Positions 1-7,843 of a DNA stretch of 55,598 bases are shown here, one piece after another. The DNA comes from RGIG6353 sp964558655 (GTDB taxonomy: Bacteria > Bacillota > Clostridia > Oscillospirales > SIG627). Below the pieces are notes generated by a model. The model did no database searches. It had not been told where the DNA came from and saw nothing but the letters and a program-made list of their open reading frames with translations. Numbering within the stretch: the first letter of the stretch is position 1; each line of letters begins with the position of its first letter. A program made the position numbers and the translations under genes. The stretch covers positions 1 through 55,598 of the forward strand of contig CAZLEX010000008.1 in the NCBI GenBank assembly GCA_964558655.1. The letters are read 5' to 3'.

Positions 1-55
1 GAACGCTAGCCTGTCACGCTAGAGGTCGAGGGTTCGAGTCCCTTCCGGGTCGCCA
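1..55 (+). tRNA. tRNA-Asp (GUC), 5' part cut off by window edge
   Basis: The 3' part of a tRNA. The anticodon stem CTAGC/GCTAG (6-10/18-22) encloses the loop with anticodon GTC at 13-15. A T-arm with TTCGAGT follows, then the acceptor strand CCGGGTC, discriminator G and an encoded CCA ending at 55. The D-arm and 5' acceptor strand lie outside the window. Only 10 bp separate it from the next tRNA, so the two are probably co-transcribed. Confidence 0.93.
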
Positions 56-65
56 TTTTTTTTTT

Positions 66-141
<76 letters not shown>

Positions 142-365
142 AAGCCCCAAGAACGATAAGCTCTTGGGGCTTACTTCTTACTTATTACCTCTTCACTCTT
201 ACCTCAAAAGTTCTTGGGGCTTTGGGAAGTAAGAAGTAAGAAGTAAGCGGAAAGAGCACTTGCCTAAGATAAGAGATAAGAGAGAACAGATAAAAGCTGT
301 TGCGTGTTTCGCCGCTTCTGTACATTTTCCGTTATCTCTTATTTATTATCTTTTCTCTCTTACCG
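142..365. repeat. Inverted-repeat and short-repeat segment downstream of tRNA-Thr
   Basis: No gene is visible. The arm AAGCCCCAAGA (142-152) can pair either with TCTTGGGGCTT (162-172), forming a terminator-like hairpin, or with a second TTCTTGGGGCTTT (211-223). Pyrimidine-rich CTTACTTCTTACTTATT (170-186) is complementary to purine-rich AAGTAAGAAGTAAG repeats (227-247). A second pair, the AAGAGATAAGAGAGA stretch (271-285) and a TCTCTTATTTATTATC stretch (335-350), forms another stem. The near hairpin probably ends tRNA transcription. The rest looks like a non-coding palindromic repeat element. Nothing else is visible in 366-431. Confidence 0.6.
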
Positions 366-431
366 TTTAAACACGGTTTCAATCGGCGGCGGCGGTAGTA
401 AAGGCGTATTTGGCACCCGACCGAAAATATA

Positions 432-462
432 AAAAAGTCAGGCGGTTTTCCGTCTGACTTTT
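432..462 (-). terminator. Rho-independent terminator of pfkA
   Basis: The stem AAAGTCAGGCGG/CCGTCTGACTTT has a TTTT loop. Read on the minus strand it is followed by TTTTTTATATTTT. It lies about 30 bp past the pfkA stop codon. Confidence 0.85.
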
Positions 463-491
463 AAGTTTAAATGTGTGAAAACAGCGGTCAA

Positions 492-1556
492 TCAGTTTGA
501 CACCAAATCGTTTATACGGTAGATGTCCATGAAAGATTCACGGCGACGCTCTGCCATTTCCCGCATTTTCGCAAGCTTATCCTGCGGGAAAGAAGCAAGC
601 TGTTCTTCGGTGAAATTGCCCTTGTAGAATTTATCGAAATCGAGAGCGAAGGAAATGTCCATACTGTCTATCACGCCGTCTCTTTCACAGATGACGAGAT
701 TGGATTTGCCGGCATACAAAAGTTCAACCGCACGGTTTGCCATTAAGGTTGCCGTCATTCTGTCACGGTGTGTGGGCGAGCCGCCTCTCTGAACATGGGC
801 AAGTCTCGCACATCTTGTGCCGATACCCGTTCTCGCTTCGATATTTTCCGTGAGATTTTCCGTAAAGCCTTTACCCATGTTTTCGGAAACCACAACGATA
901 AAGTTTCTCTTGAGAGCTCTCTTGGATTCCAAAATCTTTGCGATGAGCTTATCTTCGTCAAAGGGAATTTCCTTTGTGACAATTGCGGTGGCACCTACCG
1001 AAACGCCTGCGTAAAGAGCAAGATATCCGGTGCCGTTGCCCATTACTTCGACAACATCGCATCTTGCGTGTGACTCGCAGGTGTCACGCAGACGGTCTAC
1101 CATTTGCACAACGGTATTCAGCGCGGTATCGAAACCGATGGTGTAGTCTGTGCTTGAAATATCGTTATCGATAGTTCCGGGAATACCTATACAGGGGATA
1201 CCTCTCTCGGTCAAATCTCTCGCACCGCGAAATGTTCCGTCACCGCCTATTGCGATAATTCCGTCGATTTCGTTGTCACGGCAGGTCTGAACCGCTTTCT
1301 GCAATCCCTCTTCGGTCTTAAATTCAACACAGCGGTCGGAATAAAGTGCCGTTCCGCCGATATTTATAATATTGGAGACATCGCGATCGTTCAAAAGCTT
1401 CATATCGTTGTCGATAAGACCTTTATATCCGCGTCTGATACCCATAGCCTGTGCACCGCCCGCAATAATGGAGCGGGTAATCGCACGGTAACAGGGGTTC
1501 ATTCCGGGAGCGTCTCCGCCCGATGTAAGTATACCTATTCTTCTGAATGTTTTCAT
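492..1556 (-). CDS. pfkA: ATP-dependent 6-phosphofructokinase
   Basis: Phosphorylates fructose 6-phosphate to fructose 1,6-bisphosphate, the committed step of glycolysis, in the cytoplasm. The 354-residue product starts MKTFRRIGILTSGGDAPGMN, the family's N-terminal nucleotide-binding motif. GGDGT near residue 105 marks an ATP-dependent rather than a pyrophosphate-dependent enzyme, as does PGTIDND, which has Gly where PPi enzymes have Lys. It is slightly longer than the 320-residue enterobacterial type. The frame stays open upstream, but the ATG at 1556 is chosen because GGAGG sits 6 bp before it and the family homology begins there. It is divergent from galK. A perfect tandem duplication (1538-1945) begins inside its first codons, so a second decapitated copy of its start and promoter lies upstream. 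Confidence 0.97.
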   Translation of the reverse strand: MKTFRRIGILTSGGDAPGMNPCYRAITRSIIAGGAQAMGIRRGYKGLIDNDMKLLNDRDVSNIINIGGTALYSDRCVEFKTEEGLQKAVQTCRDNEIDGIIAIGGDGTFRGARDLTERGIPCIGIPGTIDNDISSTDYTIGFDTALNTVVQMVDRLRDTCESHARCDVVEVMGNGTGYLALYAGVSVGATAIVTKEIPFDEDKLIAKILESKRALKRNFIVVVSENMGKGFTENLTENIEARTGIGTRCARLAHVQRGGSPTHRDRMTATLMANRAVELLYAGKSNLVICERDGVIDSMDISFALDFDKFYKGNFTEEQLASFPQDKLAKMREMAERRRESFMDIYRINDLVSN

Positions 1557-1605
1557 ATTTGCCCTCCGAACTGTAAAAACATACTGATTTTTAATATTCC
1601 CATCT

Positions 1606-1634
1606 ATTCTATACTTTTTGTTACAATCTGTCAA
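1606..1634 (-). promoter_or_regulatory. pfkA promoter (second copy at 1810-1838)
   Basis: On the minus strand there is a -35 TTGACA (1629-1634), a 17-bp spacer and a -10 TAGAAT (1606-1611), about 50 bp before the pfkA start. The tandem duplication gives an identical second copy whose transcript would also run into pfkA. Confidence 0.75.
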
Positions 1635-1877
1635 GAAAAATTTAAGAATTTAACATAAAAAAGGCTTAAGGGATTGAAAACGGCGGGAAAATGTGTTAAA
1701 ATTGGGAAAATACGAAAGTTTGAGGTAGTTATGAATACAACTTCTTCTGAATGTTTTCATATTTGCCCTCCGAACTGTAAAAACATACTGATTTTTAATA
1801 TTCCCATCTATTCTATACTTTTTGTTACAATCTGTCAAGAAAAATTTAAGAATTTAACATAAAAAAGGCTTAAGGGA

Positions 1878-1906
1878 TTGAAAACGGCGGGAAAATGTGT
1901 TAAAAT
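1878..1906 (+). promoter_or_regulatory. galKT promoter (second copy at 1674-1702)
   Basis: -35 TTGAAA (1878-1883), 17-bp spacer and -10 TAAAAT (1901-1906), 29 bp upstream of the galK start. The identical sequence occurs 204 bp upstream in the other repeat unit. Confidence 0.7.
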
Positions 1907-1934
1907 TGGGAAAATACGAAAGTTTGAGGTAGTT

Positions 1935-3227
1935 ATGAATACAACGCAGTTAAAAGAAAAAATCGCACAGGGCGAGTTCGACGGGGTATTTGCCCGTCTT
2001 GCATACAGTGACATTGATTTTCAAAGGGAGCGTTACACCAGCGCTGTTTCCGAGTTTGAAAAAATCTTCGGGAAGAAGGAGGGCGTTGTTCTGTTTTCGG
2101 CACCCGGACGCACGGAGCTGTCGGGGAATCACACCGACCATCAGGGCGGAGTTGTTTTGGCGGGGAGCGTCAATCTCGACACGGTTGCGGTAGCGGTACC
2201 GAGAGAGGACAAAAAAGTAACGGTAGCTTCTTTCGGGTACGAACCGTTTGTCGTTGACCTTAAAAACCTTAATATATCGGACGGAGAAAAAGGCAAGTCG
2301 CAATCTCTTGTGAGAGGCGTGGCGAAAAAGGTGAGCGAGGCTCCCTCCTGTTCCGTTCTTCGCGGATTTGACGCTTACACGACATCGCAGGTTCCGAAGG
2401 GGAGCGGACTGTCATCAAGCGCCGCGTTTGAAATACTTATAGGAAAAATCTTTTCTTACTTTTGCACAGGGGACTCTCTGAGTGACGAATTTTTGGCGAG
2501 TGCGGGACATTTTGCCGAGTATAATTATTTCGGCAAGCCCTGCGGAAAGATGGACCAATACGCCTGCGCTATGGGAGGAATTGTCTATATTGATTTCAAA
2601 AACGACACTCCGAAGTACAAAAAAATAGATGTGGATTTTGAAAAAACGGGATATACCCTTTTTATAACAAGTGCGGGAGGAAGTCACGCGCACCTTACGC
2701 CCGAATACGCTTCGATAACGGAAGAAATGCGGGAAGTTGCCGAGTTTTTCGGAGAAAAAAGGCTCTCCGATGTGGACTTTGATGTTTTCGAAAAATCCGT
2801 TCGCAAACTCAGAGGCAAAGTTTCCGACCGTGCTCTGACGCGTGCGCTCCACTATTTTACGGAAGTGGAAAGAGTTGTCCTTCAGCTTCGCGCTCTCGAA
2901 GAAAAAGACATCGGGACTTATCTTAAGTTAATGCGGGAATCGGGGGACTCGTCTCTCCTTAATCTGCAAAATATTTATCCGTCAAGCGATATTAAAGAGC
3001 GTTCGCTGTCCCTTGCACTCGGGTTTTCCAAAACTTTCGGCGCGGTAAGCCGGGTTCACGGAGGCGGATTTGNNNNNNNNNNATTTGCCGGGACGATACA
3101 GGCACTTGTCAAAAACCGTGACGCCGATTTGTATATGAGAGAGATGAGCGACATATTCGGCGACGGCAATGTTGTTAAAATTTCAATACGCCCGGTGGGT
3201 GCCTATGTTTTGACGGAGGGAAAATAA
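1935..3227 (+). CDS. galK: Galactokinase
   Basis: Phosphorylates alpha-D-galactose to galactose 1-phosphate (Leloir pathway). It is a GHMP kinase. The galactokinase signature appears as PGRTELSGNHTDHQGG near residue 58, the ATP-binding loop as GSGLSSSAAFE near 163, and the third motif as a VHGGGF...FAGTIQAL block interrupted by ten Ns. The start at 1935 (MNTTQLKEK) follows GAGGT. The open frame extending upstream to 1878 is rejected as leader. The stop overlaps the galT start (TAATG), which implies translational coupling. The N run sits exactly in motif 3. Overlapping the two flanks on ATTTG restores HGGGFAGTIQ, so the gene is probably intact with about 425 residues. Confidence 0.95.
   Translation: MNTTQLKEKIAQGEFDGVFARLAYSDIDFQRERYTSAVSEFEKIFGKKEGVVLFSAPGRTELSGNHTDHQGGVVLAGSVNLDTVAVAVPREDKKVTVASFGYEPFVVDLKNLNISDGEKGKSQSLVRGVAKKVSEAPSCSVLRGFDAYTTSQVPKGSGLSSSAAFEILIGKIFSYFCTGDSLSDEFLASAGHFAEYNYFGKPCGKMDQYACAMGGIVYIDFKNDTPKYKKIDVDFEKTGYTLFITSAGGSHAHLTPEYASITEEMREVAEFFGEKRLSDVDFDVFEKSVRKLRGKVSDRALTRALHYFTEVERVVLQLRALEEKDIGTYLKLMRESGDSSLLNLQNIYPSSDIKERSLSLALGFSKTFGAVSRVHGGGFXXXXFAGTIQALVKNRDADLYMREMSDIFGDGNVVKISIRPVGAYVLTEGK
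3073..3082. other. Ten-N assembly gap inside galK
   Basis: Ten unknown bases. The left flank ends GGATTTG and the right flank begins ATTTGCC. They share ATTTG, and merging them removes 15 nt (five codons) and restores the conserved galactokinase motif GGGFAGTIQ. The gap is therefore probably an unmerged overlap and not missing sequence. Confidence 0.8.
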
Positions 3228-4702
3228 TGAAGGGGGCTTTTTCTTCGTTCATAAAAAATTCTCTCTCCTCCGGCATTATTTCGCAAAGCGATGTATGTTT
3301 TGTGAAAAATCAGCTTGCCGCAAAACTTTTGCTTGATGAGGTCCCCGAAGATACAGAGGAAAATCTCTCTTTTCCGGAAAGCCTGAGACGCCTGTCAAAA
3401 TATGCCGCGTCACGCGGAATTATCGAAGACACGGCGGGACAGAGAGATATTTTCGAAACGGAGCTTGCCGGAATTGTCACCGCAAGGCCGTCGGATATTA
3501 TAGAAAAGTTTTACCGTCTTTATTCGGAATCTCCCGAAAATGCGACAGACTGGTTTTACTCTCTTTGCCGGAGCAACAACTATATCCGGACGGAAGATAT
3601 AGCGAAGAATATAGAATACGAAACCTCAACCCCTTTCGGCAATCTCGAAATAACGATAAATCTTTCAAAGCCCGAAAAGGATCCGCGTGACATTGCGAAA
3701 GCGGCTCAGAGTGCATCGTCGAATTATCCGAAATGTGCACTCTGCCCCGAAAACGAGGGATATCGCGGACGCTTAAATCACCCTCCGCGTTCCAATTTGC
3801 GTATAATTCCCATAACTCTTCAGGGGGAAGAGTGGGGATTTCAGTACAGCCCTTACGCATATTTTGAAGAACATTCAATTCTGCTTTCCGAAATACACCG
3901 TCCTATGTCAATCAGTAAAAAAGCCTTTGCAAATCTGCTTGATTTTGTCGATATGTTCCCCGAATATTTTGCGGGTTCAAACGCCGACCTGCCCATTGTC
4001 GGCGGAAGTATTTTGTCTCACGAGCATTACCAGTGCGGAAAACACACTTTCCCCATGATGAAAGCGGAGATTGACATTCCTCTCACCTTTAAGGGAGGGG
4101 AAGGGCTTGAGTGCGGTAAAGTTCGCTGGCCCATGCCCTGTATCAGAATTAAGGGGACGGACAGAGACAAAATCCTTGACATTGCCGACAGAATTTTCAC
4201 ATCGTGGAAAGTTTACACGGACGAAGAGGCTTTTGTATTTGCGAAAACCGACGGCACGGAGCATAATACCGTAACTCCCATCGCCTACCGTGACGGTGAA
4301 AAATATGTGCTCGATTTGGTCCTGCGTAATAATATAACGACCTATGAGTATCCTCTCGGCGTTTATCACCCTCATCAAGATAAGCATAACATAAAAAAAG
4401 AGAATATAGGTCTTATAGAGGTTATGGGAATGGCTATACTGCCCGCACGGCTTAAAAACGAGCTGGAAGAGCTTGAGCGGGTAATACTCAACAAAGGCGA
4501 ACTTTCGGCAAATAGGCTCACTGTACACCACGCCGAGTGGGCAAAAGAGTATAAGCTTATTTCCTCACCCACGCTTAAGGAAGATATTCGCACCGCCGTC
4601 GGAAAGACATTTGAAAAGGTTCTGCTCGACGCGGGCGTGTATAAGCCCGACGATGACGGAACACACGCCTTTATGAAATTCATATCTTTCGTAAACAGAT
4701 GA
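3227..4702 (+). CDS. galT: UDP-glucose--hexose-1-phosphate uridylyltransferase (class II GalT)
   Basis: Transfers UMP from UDP-glucose to galactose 1-phosphate, giving UDP-galactose and glucose 1-phosphate. At 491 residues it matches the long Firmicutes GalT family rather than the 350-residue enterobacterial one. Visible family blocks include CALCPENEGYRGR near 172, YSPYAYFEEHSILLS near 210, and GGSILSHEHYQCGKH near 260 with the His-rich active-site segment. The start codon overlaps the galK stop by one base, so the two form an operon. No galE is present in the window. Its last 46 bp (from 4657) plus the terminator are duplicated at 6171-6260, beyond the DUF4143 gene. Confidence 0.96.
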   Translation: MKGAFSSFIKNSLSSGIISQSDVCFVKNQLAAKLLLDEVPEDTEENLSFPESLRRLSKYAASRGIIEDTAGQRDIFETELAGIVTARPSDIIEKFYRLYSESPENATDWFYSLCRSNNYIRTEDIAKNIEYETSTPFGNLEITINLSKPEKDPRDIAKAAQSASSNYPKCALCPENEGYRGRLNHPPRSNLRIIPITLQGEEWGFQYSPYAYFEEHSILLSEIHRPMSISKKAFANLLDFVDMFPEYFAGSNADLPIVGGSILSHEHYQCGKHTFPMMKAEIDIPLTFKGGEGLECGKVRWPMPCIRIKGTDRDKILDIADRIFTSWKVYTDEEAFVFAKTDGTEHNTVTPIAYRDGEKYVLDLVLRNNITTYEYPLGVYHPHQDKHNIKKENIGLIEVMGMAILPARLKNELEELERVILNKGELSANRLTVHHAEWAKEYKLISSPTLKEDIRTAVGKTFEKVLLDAGVYKPDDDGTHAFMKFISFVNR

Positions 4703-4746
4703 AATTTTTAAAACGCTCTCGGTTTTGAGAGCGTTTTTTTGTAAAA
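4657..4746. repeat. 90-bp direct repeat, copy A (galT 3' end plus terminator)
   Basis: Identical to 6171-6260 (offset 1514). It covers the last 46 bp of galT, the intergenic bases and the galT terminator hairpin. Together with copy B it encloses a 1424-bp interval that holds only the DUF4143 ATPase gene. Confidence 0.95.
4710..4740 (+). terminator. galKT terminator
   Basis: The stem AAAACGCTCTC/GAGAGCGTTTT with loop GGTTTT is followed by more Ts. An identical hairpin at 6224-6254 lies in repeat copy B. Confidence 0.9.
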
Positions 4747-4760
4747 TGGTTGACACACGG

Positions 4761-6068
4761 TCAGATATCGGTCAGGGCTTTAATGCGGTCTATCGCATAC
4801 AGCGGCAGATTGACAAGCCCTTCTTCTTCTTTGTAGTCGGCCATAGATGTGCGAACGGAAATTTCCGGCGAAAACTTTTCCCGATATGTTTTTAAGCTTT
4901 TGGCTTTGAGGTTGACCTCTGCCTTTACTTCAACCGGAACGGTCATATCGCCCGTATCGACAACAAAGTCAACTTCGCATGAACCTCTGTCGTTGGTGTA
5001 GTAAAAAACATCTAAATCTTCGGCGGTTTTCAACTGTTGACAAACATACTGTTCCGTAAGAGCACCCTTGAACTCAACGAAAAGTTTGTTACCGTCGAGC
5101 AAAGTGCGTTGACGAAGTCCTGCCATACAGCCGAGCAGACCGACATCTAACAAAAACAGCTTAAACGCTTTCAGGTCCTCGTACGCACGCAAGGGTATGC
5201 CCGCCGCATTGACACGGCTGACCTTATGAACAAGACCGCAATCGCTTAGCCACATAATTGCCGTTTCATAGTCTTTCGCACGGGCACCTTCACGGACGAG
5301 ACCGTAGATGAACTTTTTGTTTTCTTTCGCCAATTGAGAGGGTATGCAGTTCCAGAGCATACGGAGTCTCGGAACGGTTTCGACGGGAGCGTGCTTGGAA
5401 AAATCCTGTTCGTAAGCCGAAAGGATTCGCTTTTGAATTTCACGGACCTCATTAAAATCTTTGTTCTCGGCAAAGCTTTGCACAGCTTCGGGCATACCGC
5501 CGACGAAGTAATAGTGCTTCAAAGCGTCAATATATGTTTGCTTAAAGCCGGTAATCATCGTGAAGTCCCTGCTGTCAAGCAATTCGGCAAACCTTTCTTT
5601 TCCCGTTGCCATCAAAAACTCCTTGAAAGAAAGAGGATACAGCTTTAAGAAATCCACTTTTCCGACGGGAAATGATGTGCCTTGATGCAAAGCGATACCC
5701 AATAAAGAACCGGCACATACAATATGATATTGCGGTGCGTTTTCGTAAAAATACTTAAGAGACGCCAACGCTCTCGGAACCTCCTGCACTTCGTCGAAAA
5801 TCAGCAATGAATTGTCGGGATCGATTTTGTGTCCCGCATACAGCTCCAATCCCATAATCAAACGCTCCGTATCCAGATCCGAAGCGAACAGATCCGCCAT
5901 TCCGGAGTTGGAGTCAAAATTGATATATACGGTGTTTGCGTATGCCTGTCTGCCGAATTCTTTCATCAGCCAAGTCTTGCCGACCTGACGGGCACCTTCG
6001 ATAATCAAAGGTTTGCGGTGTTTGCTTTCTTTCCATTTAAACAGCTTTTCGATAGCAATTCGGTACAT
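4761..6068 (-). CDS. AAA+ ATPase with C-terminal DUF4143 domain
   Basis: A 435-residue protein of the AAA_14/DUF4143 family, which is common in gut anaerobes and has no settled function. The Walker A region is EGARQVGKTWL near residue 25 and the Walker B region is LLIFDEVQEVPRAL near 90. The C-terminal part has a nuclease-like segment with E-D-VEVKAE residues (CEVDFVVDTG near 370 followed by VEVKAEVNLKAKSLK), resembling restriction-endonuclease-like folds. The start at 6068 (MYRIAIEKLF) follows GGAGG at 7 bp. The gene has its own promoter and is a single-gene unit. It is enclosed by 90-bp direct repeats copied from the galT end, which suggests arrival as a cassette. No integrase or transposase is present. 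Confidence 0.9.
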   Translation of the reverse strand: MYRIAIEKLFKWKESKHRKPLIIEGARQVGKTWLMKEFGRQAYANTVYINFDSNSGMADLFASDLDTERLIMGLELYAGHKIDPDNSLLIFDEVQEVPRALASLKYFYENAPQYHIVCAGSLLGIALHQGTSFPVGKVDFLKLYPLSFKEFLMATGKERFAELLDSRDFTMITGFKQTYIDALKHYYFVGGMPEAVQSFAENKDFNEVREIQKRILSAYEQDFSKHAPVETVPRLRMLWNCIPSQLAKENKKFIYGLVREGARAKDYETAIMWLSDCGLVHKVSRVNAAGIPLRAYEDLKAFKLFLLDVGLLGCMAGLRQRTLLDGNKLFVEFKGALTEQYVCQQLKTAEDLDVFYYTNDRGSCEVDFVVDTGDMTVPVEVKAEVNLKAKSLKTYREKFSPEISVRTSMADYKEEEGLVNLPLYAIDRIKALTDI

Positions 6069-6099
6069 ACATTTACCTCCGTCTCTGTAATACAAATAC

Positions 6100-6128
6100 A
6101 GTATATCACGAAATTACAAAAAATACAA
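6100..6128 (-). promoter_or_regulatory. Promoter of the DUF4143 ATPase gene
   Basis: On the minus strand there is a -35 TTGTAT (6123-6128), a 17-bp spacer and a -10 TATACT (6100-6105), about 32 bp before the start codon. The gene therefore carries its own promoter within the repeat-bounded interval. Confidence 0.65.
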
Positions 6129-6170
6129 GGAATTTTTGTAAAACTGTTACACTTTTTACGACGAATAAAG

Positions 6171-6260
6171 CGGAACACACGCCTTTATGAAATTCATATC
6201 TTTCGTAAACAGATGAAATTTTTAAAACGCTCTCGGTTTTGAGAGCGTTTTTTTGTAAAA
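6171..6260. repeat. 90-bp direct repeat, copy B
   Basis: A perfect copy of 4657-4746. It contains a galT tail that is not attached to any galT body, followed by the same terminator. The TetR-operon promoter begins 5 bp after it, so the ancestral order was probably galT, terminator, tetR. Confidence 0.95.
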
Positions 6261-6264
6261 ACTA

Positions 6265-6293
6265 TTGACAAGGGGTTATTATCTGAGTATAAT
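6265..6293 (+). promoter_or_regulatory. Consensus promoter of the TetR/ABC operon
   Basis: Perfect TTGACA (6265-6270), 17-bp spacer and TATAAT (6288-6293). Such a strong promoter upstream of a TetR gene usually implies repression. Confidence 0.9.
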
Positions 6294-6297
6294 AAAA

Positions 6298-6321
6298 ACA
6301 CAGGTGTAACGCTACATGTGT
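6298..6321. promoter_or_regulatory. Possible TetR operator (imperfect dyad)
   Basis: Just downstream of the -10 box, outer arms ACACA (6298-6302) and TGTGT (6317-6321) surround inner arms TGTA and TACA. The symmetry is imperfect, with two extra Gs on the left. The position between promoter and gene suits autorepression by the TetR product. This is inference from position and symmetry only. Confidence 0.35.
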
Positions 6322-6346
6322 ATTTTTATTGAGAGGAACAGATACC

Positions 6347-6910
6347 GTGCCGAGAAATTATATGTTTACCAAAGAGGAAATATTGCGGAGTGCCGTCGAT
6401 TTAACGAGAGAGAAGGGCTTTTCCGCCGTGTCGGCACGCTCTCTTGCAAACAGGTTAAACACCTCCTCCAAACCCATTTTCAGTCATTTTGAAAATATGC
6501 AGGCCGTGCAGGACGCTATTGTCAAGGCGGCGGGGGAACTTTATCAAAATTATCTTCGAGAAGATATGGCAAGCGGAAAATATCCGCCTTACAAAGCAAG
6601 CGGTATGGCTTATATACGCTTTGCGAAAGAAGAAAAGGAACTGTTTAAACTGCTTTTTATGCAGGACAGAACAGACGAAGAAAAGGCGAAAGTGATGCCG
6701 GAAACAGACCTGCTTGTTGAGCTTATTTGCACTCAGGTAAATATTAACAAAGAAAAGGCGAAGCTTTTTTATCTTGAAATGTGGGCGTATGTGCACGGAA
6801 TTGCCGTAATGTGTGCGACGAATTTTTACGACTGGAGCGAAGAACTCTGCTCTCAAACGCTTACGGATATGTACAGCGGACTGAAATACAAATACGAAAA
6901 TCAAAATTAA
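6347..6910 (+). CDS. TetR/AcrR-family transcriptional regulator
   Basis: A 187-residue cytoplasmic DNA-binding regulator. The N-terminal TetR helix-turn-helix is seen as EILRSAVDLTREKGFSAVSA followed by RSLANRLNTSSKPIFSHF (residues about 11-50). The rest is a helical ligand/dimer domain. GTG at 6347 is preferred over the TTG at 6329 because AGAGGA lies about 9 bp upstream and the family begins there. It precedes an ABC exporter by 21 bp, so it most likely controls that exporter and itself. The inducer is unknown. Confidence 0.9.
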   Translation: MPRNYMFTKEEILRSAVDLTREKGFSAVSARSLANRLNTSSKPIFSHFENMQAVQDAIVKAAGELYQNYLREDMASGKYPPYKASGMAYIRFAKEEKELFKLLFMQDRTDEEKAKVMPETDLLVELICTQVNINKEKAKLFYLEMWAYVHGIAVMCATNFYDWSEELCSQTLTDMYSGLKYKYENQN

Positions 6911-6931
6911 AACTTTTTTGCGGGGTGCAAA

Positions 6932-7843
6932 ATGGAAAATATTATAGAAATATCTGACTTGACTAAAAGTTTCGGCGATGTGAAAGCCGTCCGTGACATC
7001 GGTTTTCGCGTAAAAAAAGGGGAACTGTTCGCTTTTTTGGGGGTAAACGGAGCGGGTAAGTCGACCACTATAAATATCATGTGCGGTCAGCTTCTCAAAG
7101 ACGGCGGAAGCGTATTGATAAACGGATACGACATTGACCGTGAAAAAGAATGTATAAAGCGTGACATAGGCGTCGTGTTTCAAAATTCCGTGCTTGACGC
7201 ACCGCTCAGCGTTTTGGACAATCTCGAAAGCCGTGCCTCTTTATACGGAATTACGGGAGATGAAGCGGAGCGTCGTATATCGGAACTTGCCGATATACTC
7301 GACTTCAAAGACCTGTTAAAACGCCCGGTCGGAAAACTGTCGGGAGGTCAGAGGAGACGAATCGATGTTGCCAGAGCTCTTCTTCACAAGCCGAAGATTA
7401 TTATTTTGGACGAACCGACCACCGGACTTGATCCGCAAACCCGAAAGACCTTGTGGAATGTAATTTACGAATTGCGGAAAAAGGAAGGCTTGACTGTTTT
7501 TCTCACAACGCACTATATGGAAGAAGCCGCCGATGCCGACTATGTGGTAATTCTCGACAGCGGAAAGATAGCTGCCGAAGGCACGCCTCTCGAACTCAAA
7601 AACACTTACACGGGGGATTATATCACGCTTTACGGGGCAAGCGAGAGCGAGGTCGCCTCTCTCGGCGTAAAGTGGGAAAAAATAAGAGACGCATACCGTC
7701 TTTGCGTTCCCGATACCAAACATGCCGCCGACCTTATAGTAAAATACCCTTCCGTTTTCGGAGATTTTGAAATAACCAAAGGCAAGATGGACGATGTGTT
7801 TCTTGCCGTTACGGGAAAAAAGCTTGGAGGTCATGAAAAATGA
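6932..7843 (+). CDS. ABC exporter ATP-binding subunit (DrrA/CcmA type)
   Basis: A 303-residue ATPase that should drive the ABC-2 permease encoded next. Walker A is GVNGAGKST near residue 36, the signature is LSGGQRRR near 134, Walker B is IIILDEPTTGLD near 154, and the switch His lies in FLTTHYMEEA near 189. The C-terminal 80 residues match the extension typical of drug/antibiotic export ATPases. It follows GGGGTG and overlaps the permease gene by 4 bp (ATGA), which indicates coupling. Substrate unknown; a TetR-linked drug or lipid exporter is the usual context. Confidence 0.93.
   Translation: MENIIEISDLTKSFGDVKAVRDIGFRVKKGELFAFLGVNGAGKSTTINIMCGQLLKDGGSVLINGYDIDREKECIKRDIGVVFQNSVLDAPLSVLDNLESRASLYGITGDEAERRISELADILDFKDLLKRPVGKLSGGQRRRIDVARALLHKPKIIILDEPTTGLDPQTRKTLWNVIYELRKKEGLTVFLTTHYMEEAADADYVVILDSGKIAAEGTPLELKNTYTGDYITLYGASESEVASLGVKWEKIRDAYRLCVPDTKHAADLIVKYPSVFGDFEITKGKMDDVFLAVTGKKLGGHEK

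Larger units (their letters stand above)
1538..1945. repeat. Perfect 204-bp tandem duplication of the pfkA/galK divergent promoter
   Basis: Bases 1538-1741 and 1742-1945 are identical (offset 204). Each unit holds the first codons of pfkA (minus strand), both divergent promoters and the first codons of galK (plus strand). The functional pfkA start is in unit 1 and the functional galK start is in unit 2. The inner starts lead only to short dead-end frames. With no mismatch it is either very recent or an assembly join that failed to merge an overlap. Confidence 0.95.

Noticed and set aside
1650..1862. Short frames in the duplicated pfkA/galK promoter region
   Set aside because: They are the orphaned first codons of pfkA and galK created by the tandem duplication and soon run into unrelated sequence.
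4747..6170. Insertion sequence or prophage fragment around the DUF4143 gene
   Set aside because: No transposase or integrase gene, terminal inverted repeats or short target duplications were found. Only 90-bp direct repeats are present, so a classic IS call is not supported.
6455..7183. 242-codon minus-strand frame over the TetR gene
   Set aside because: It overlaps both TetR and the ABC ATPase gene on the opposite strand and has no recognisable domain.
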